Assembly: GCF_004358095.2 (NCBI RefSeq)
Contig: NZ_SMZJ02000002.1
Span: forward strand, 62,001-126,000
From: Seonamhaeicola sediminis
GTDB taxonomy: Bacteria; Bacteroidota; Bacteroidia; Flavobacteriales; Flavobacteriaceae
DNA length: 64,000 bases
Reading direction: 5' to 3'
Position numbers and translations under genes: made by a program. Shown here one piece after another: positions 62,662 to 64,000 of this stretch (positions within the stretch are counted from its first letter, which is position 1; the number at the start of each line of letters is the position of its first letter). The notes under the pieces were generated by a model, which was not told where the DNA came from, did no database searches, and saw only the letters and a list, made by a program, of their open reading frames with translations.

Positions 62662-64000
62662 TTATCTATTTAAGTATAATCTGCCTTGTTTAGGCTTATT
62701 TACACCATCATTAAAATTGAAAATATAATAATAAACTCCTACGGGCAAATTGCCACTTCCCATTGTACTGGATTGATTAGATTTTCCATTAAATCTGGGT
62801 GTACTTGCATTTCCCTTATAAACAATATTTCCATACCTATTATAGATTTCCATTTCAAAATTTGGATACAGAATGTCTAGGTTATCATAATCATAGGTAT
62901 CATTAATACCATCGCCATTTGGTGAGAATCCGTCAGGCAGTCGTGCAACATCACAACCTGTTAAATCTGGAGTAACTGGTAAACGTGTACTACTTTCACA
63001 TCCTGTAATAGGGTCTATTAATACGGCATAATAGGTTGTAGCGTTTGAAAGTTCTATAGCACTGCTGAGCGCAGAACCTCCTGTTTCAGAATCATACCAA
63101 TTAACATTATTAGCATTAGAACTGTACTCTGCTATATTATTTGTAAGATTCATTATTGTGGGTTCATCATTGATACAATACTCCATATTAGTATCTTCCA
63201 AAGTTGGTGTTGGTGTATCGCTAACAGTTACATCAACTTGTACAGATGTTGATGACGGACATCCACTAGTGCCTGTTTGCGTTGCGAAATAATCTTCACC
63301 ATCAATTAAGGGATCTGTTGGCTGTAAAACTATTGTTAAAGTAGCATCTGCATACCACATAATGGTTCCTGTTGCAGATAAGTTTGAATCTAAATCACCG
63401 ATTGTTGGATTATCAACTTTACAATACGATGGATTTGGATTTATAACTGTTGGCGCAACACTATCACCTACTGCTACTGTTATTATTGCGCTGGCACCTA
63501 CGTCACAAGGAGTCGTTGGTAGAATTGTATAGGTGTAATCTCCATCTACATCAACTAATGGATCAAATTCCCCTGTCCCACTTGCTAATGTGGGGGACCA
63601 AGTTCCTCCTGTGTCTGCACCTCCTAAATAACTAAATAAATCGGTTGGTCCATCTGCAATACATATTGTTACAGAATTATCTGTTCCTGCATTTGCTATT
63701 TGTGTAATTGTTACTGTTACCGTACTACTTACAGTACCGCAAGTATTATCTAAAGAATATGTGTAAACCCCTGCAGCATCTAATGCTGGGTCAAAGACTC
63801 CGGTTCCACTTGTTAAGATTGGAGACCATGAGCCTCCTATATCTGCTCCCCCTAAAAGAGGAAATAAATCGGTTGTACCACTATCACTACATAAATTAAT
63901 TGACGCTGAAGTTCCTGGGTTAAAAGATTCTTCTATAGTTAAAACAACGTTAACACTGGCATCTAAACAAGGTGAATTAGCCGCTATAAAATATGTGAAA
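62662..64000 (-). CDS. Large secreted repeat protein with gliding-type (type B) C-terminal domain, 5' end outside window
   Basis: The frame is open from the window edge to a stop at 62662, about 446 residues; an internal ATG at 63360 is not the start. Residues near the end, LPDGFSPNGDGINDTYDYDN then YNRYGNIVYKGN and VPGYYYY-like strands with GRLYLNR, are the gliding-motility-associated CTD (TIGR04131), exported by the T9SS. Before it are Ig-like/PKD-like repeats: two ~76-residue copies (63466-63921) and at least two of another kind. It is probably an adhesin. Its partner PorP/SprF follows 25 bases later. Confidence 0.9.
   Translation of the reverse strand, partial: FTYFIAANSPCLDASVNVVLTIEESFNPGTSASINLCSDSGTTDLFPLLGGADIGGSWSPILTSGTGVFDPALDAAGVYTYSLDNTCGTVSSTVTVTITQIANAGTDNSVTICIADGPTDLFSYLGGADTGGTWSPTLASGTGEFDPLVDVDGDYTYTILPTTPCDVGASAIITVAVGDSVAPTVINPNPSYCKVDNPTIGDLDSNLSATGTIMWYADATLTIVLQPTDPLIDGEDYFATQTGTSGCPSSTSVQVDVTVSDTPTPTLEDTNMEYCINDEPTIMNLTNNIAEYSSNANNVNWYDSETGGSALSSAIELSNATTYYAVLIDPITGCESSTRLPVTPDLTGCDVARLPDGFSPNGDGINDTYDYDNLDILYPNFEMEIYNRYGNIVYKGNASTPRFNGKSNQSSTMGSGNLPVGVYYYIFNFNDGVNKPKQGRLYLNR
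63466..63921 (-). repeat. Tandem 76-codon repeat in the type-B CTD protein
   Basis: Two adjacent units of 228 bases. Unit 1 (63694-63921) and unit 2 (63466-63693) both contain TDLF…LLGGAD/YLGGAD, GG(S/T)WSP, (T/A)SGTG(V/E)FDP and (V/D)YTY in the same order. More copies probably continue beyond the window edge. This explains the in-phase DNA repeat seen by eye here. Confidence 0.85.

Noticed and set aside
63400-64000. Regularly spaced repeats resembling a CRISPR array
   Set aside because: The repeats are in-frame coding repeats of 228 bases inside an open reading frame, not short palindromic repeats with unique spacers.

Overview
The window is 64 kb of compact, AT-rich chromosome from a member of the Bacteroidetes, most likely the family Flavobacteriaceae. 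Supporting signs are: the gliding/type IX secretion (T9SS) genes sprA and a remB-like gene, PorP/SprF proteins and a gliding-type C-terminal domain; promoters of the form TTTG-N19/20-TAnnTTTG; signal peptides ending in AQ or SQ; and the gene orders uppS-bamA-ompH-ompH and ctaB-coxC-coxC-coxD-SCO. No rRNA, tRNA, CRISPR array, insertion sequence, prophage or plasmid gene was seen. No stretch longer than about 250 bases lacks a gene. This is mostly core genome with a few accessory loci.

Layout. 1-5.2 kb: the 3' end of hemD, trigger factor, a small membrane protein, an alpha/beta hydrolase and pdxJ, then CBS-domain protein and nadK. 5.3-11 kb: envelope biogenesis operon (porin-like DUF6089 protein, uppS, bamA, two Skp/OmpH chaperones). 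11-17 kb: murI, a gamma-carbonic anhydrase-like protein, a LytTR two-component system and a divergent VWA protein. 17-22 kb: an orphan PorP/SprF, NifU/Nfu, a YyaL/DUF255 thioredoxin protein and MscS. 22-28.5 kb: MacAB-TolC-like efflux operon ending in tsaB. 28.5-34 kb: cytochrome c oxidase assembly and subunit cluster. 34-38 kb: RemB-like protein and two TonB energy transducers. 38-49 kb: VanZ, gcvH, sprA, ruvA, maeB. 49-57.4 kb: a LacI-regulated sucrose-utilisation locus. 57-59.6 kb: queG, ruvB and a small membrane protein. 59.7-64 kb: a T9SS-associated operon (PorE-like OmpA protein, PorP/SprF, and a large repeat protein cut by the window end).

How the genes work together. BamA, OmpH and UppS build the envelope through which the T9SS (SprA translocon, PorP/SprF, PorE-like anchor, RemB) exports gliding and adhesin proteins. 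The TonB proteins energise TonB-dependent receptors such as the one at 53.5-56 kb. In the sucrose locus the predicted flow is outer-membrane receptor, MFS symporter, sucrose phosphorylase and fructokinase, under a LacI repressor with a twin operator.

No wholly new system is evident. The signals most worth following are: (1) a 21-bp-period direct-repeat array between the LytTR histidine kinase and the VWA gene, which looks like a LytTR operator; (2) the sucrose locus with its twin LacI operator, exported glutaredoxin and no SusD; (3) a TonB C-terminal-like domain fused ahead of the RemB barrel; and (4) a SCO-like protein without copper ligands, a 72-residue CxxC membrane protein and a COX III with a large insertion, all in the oxidase cluster. 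Start codons were adjusted where a signal peptide or translational coupling pointed to a better site.
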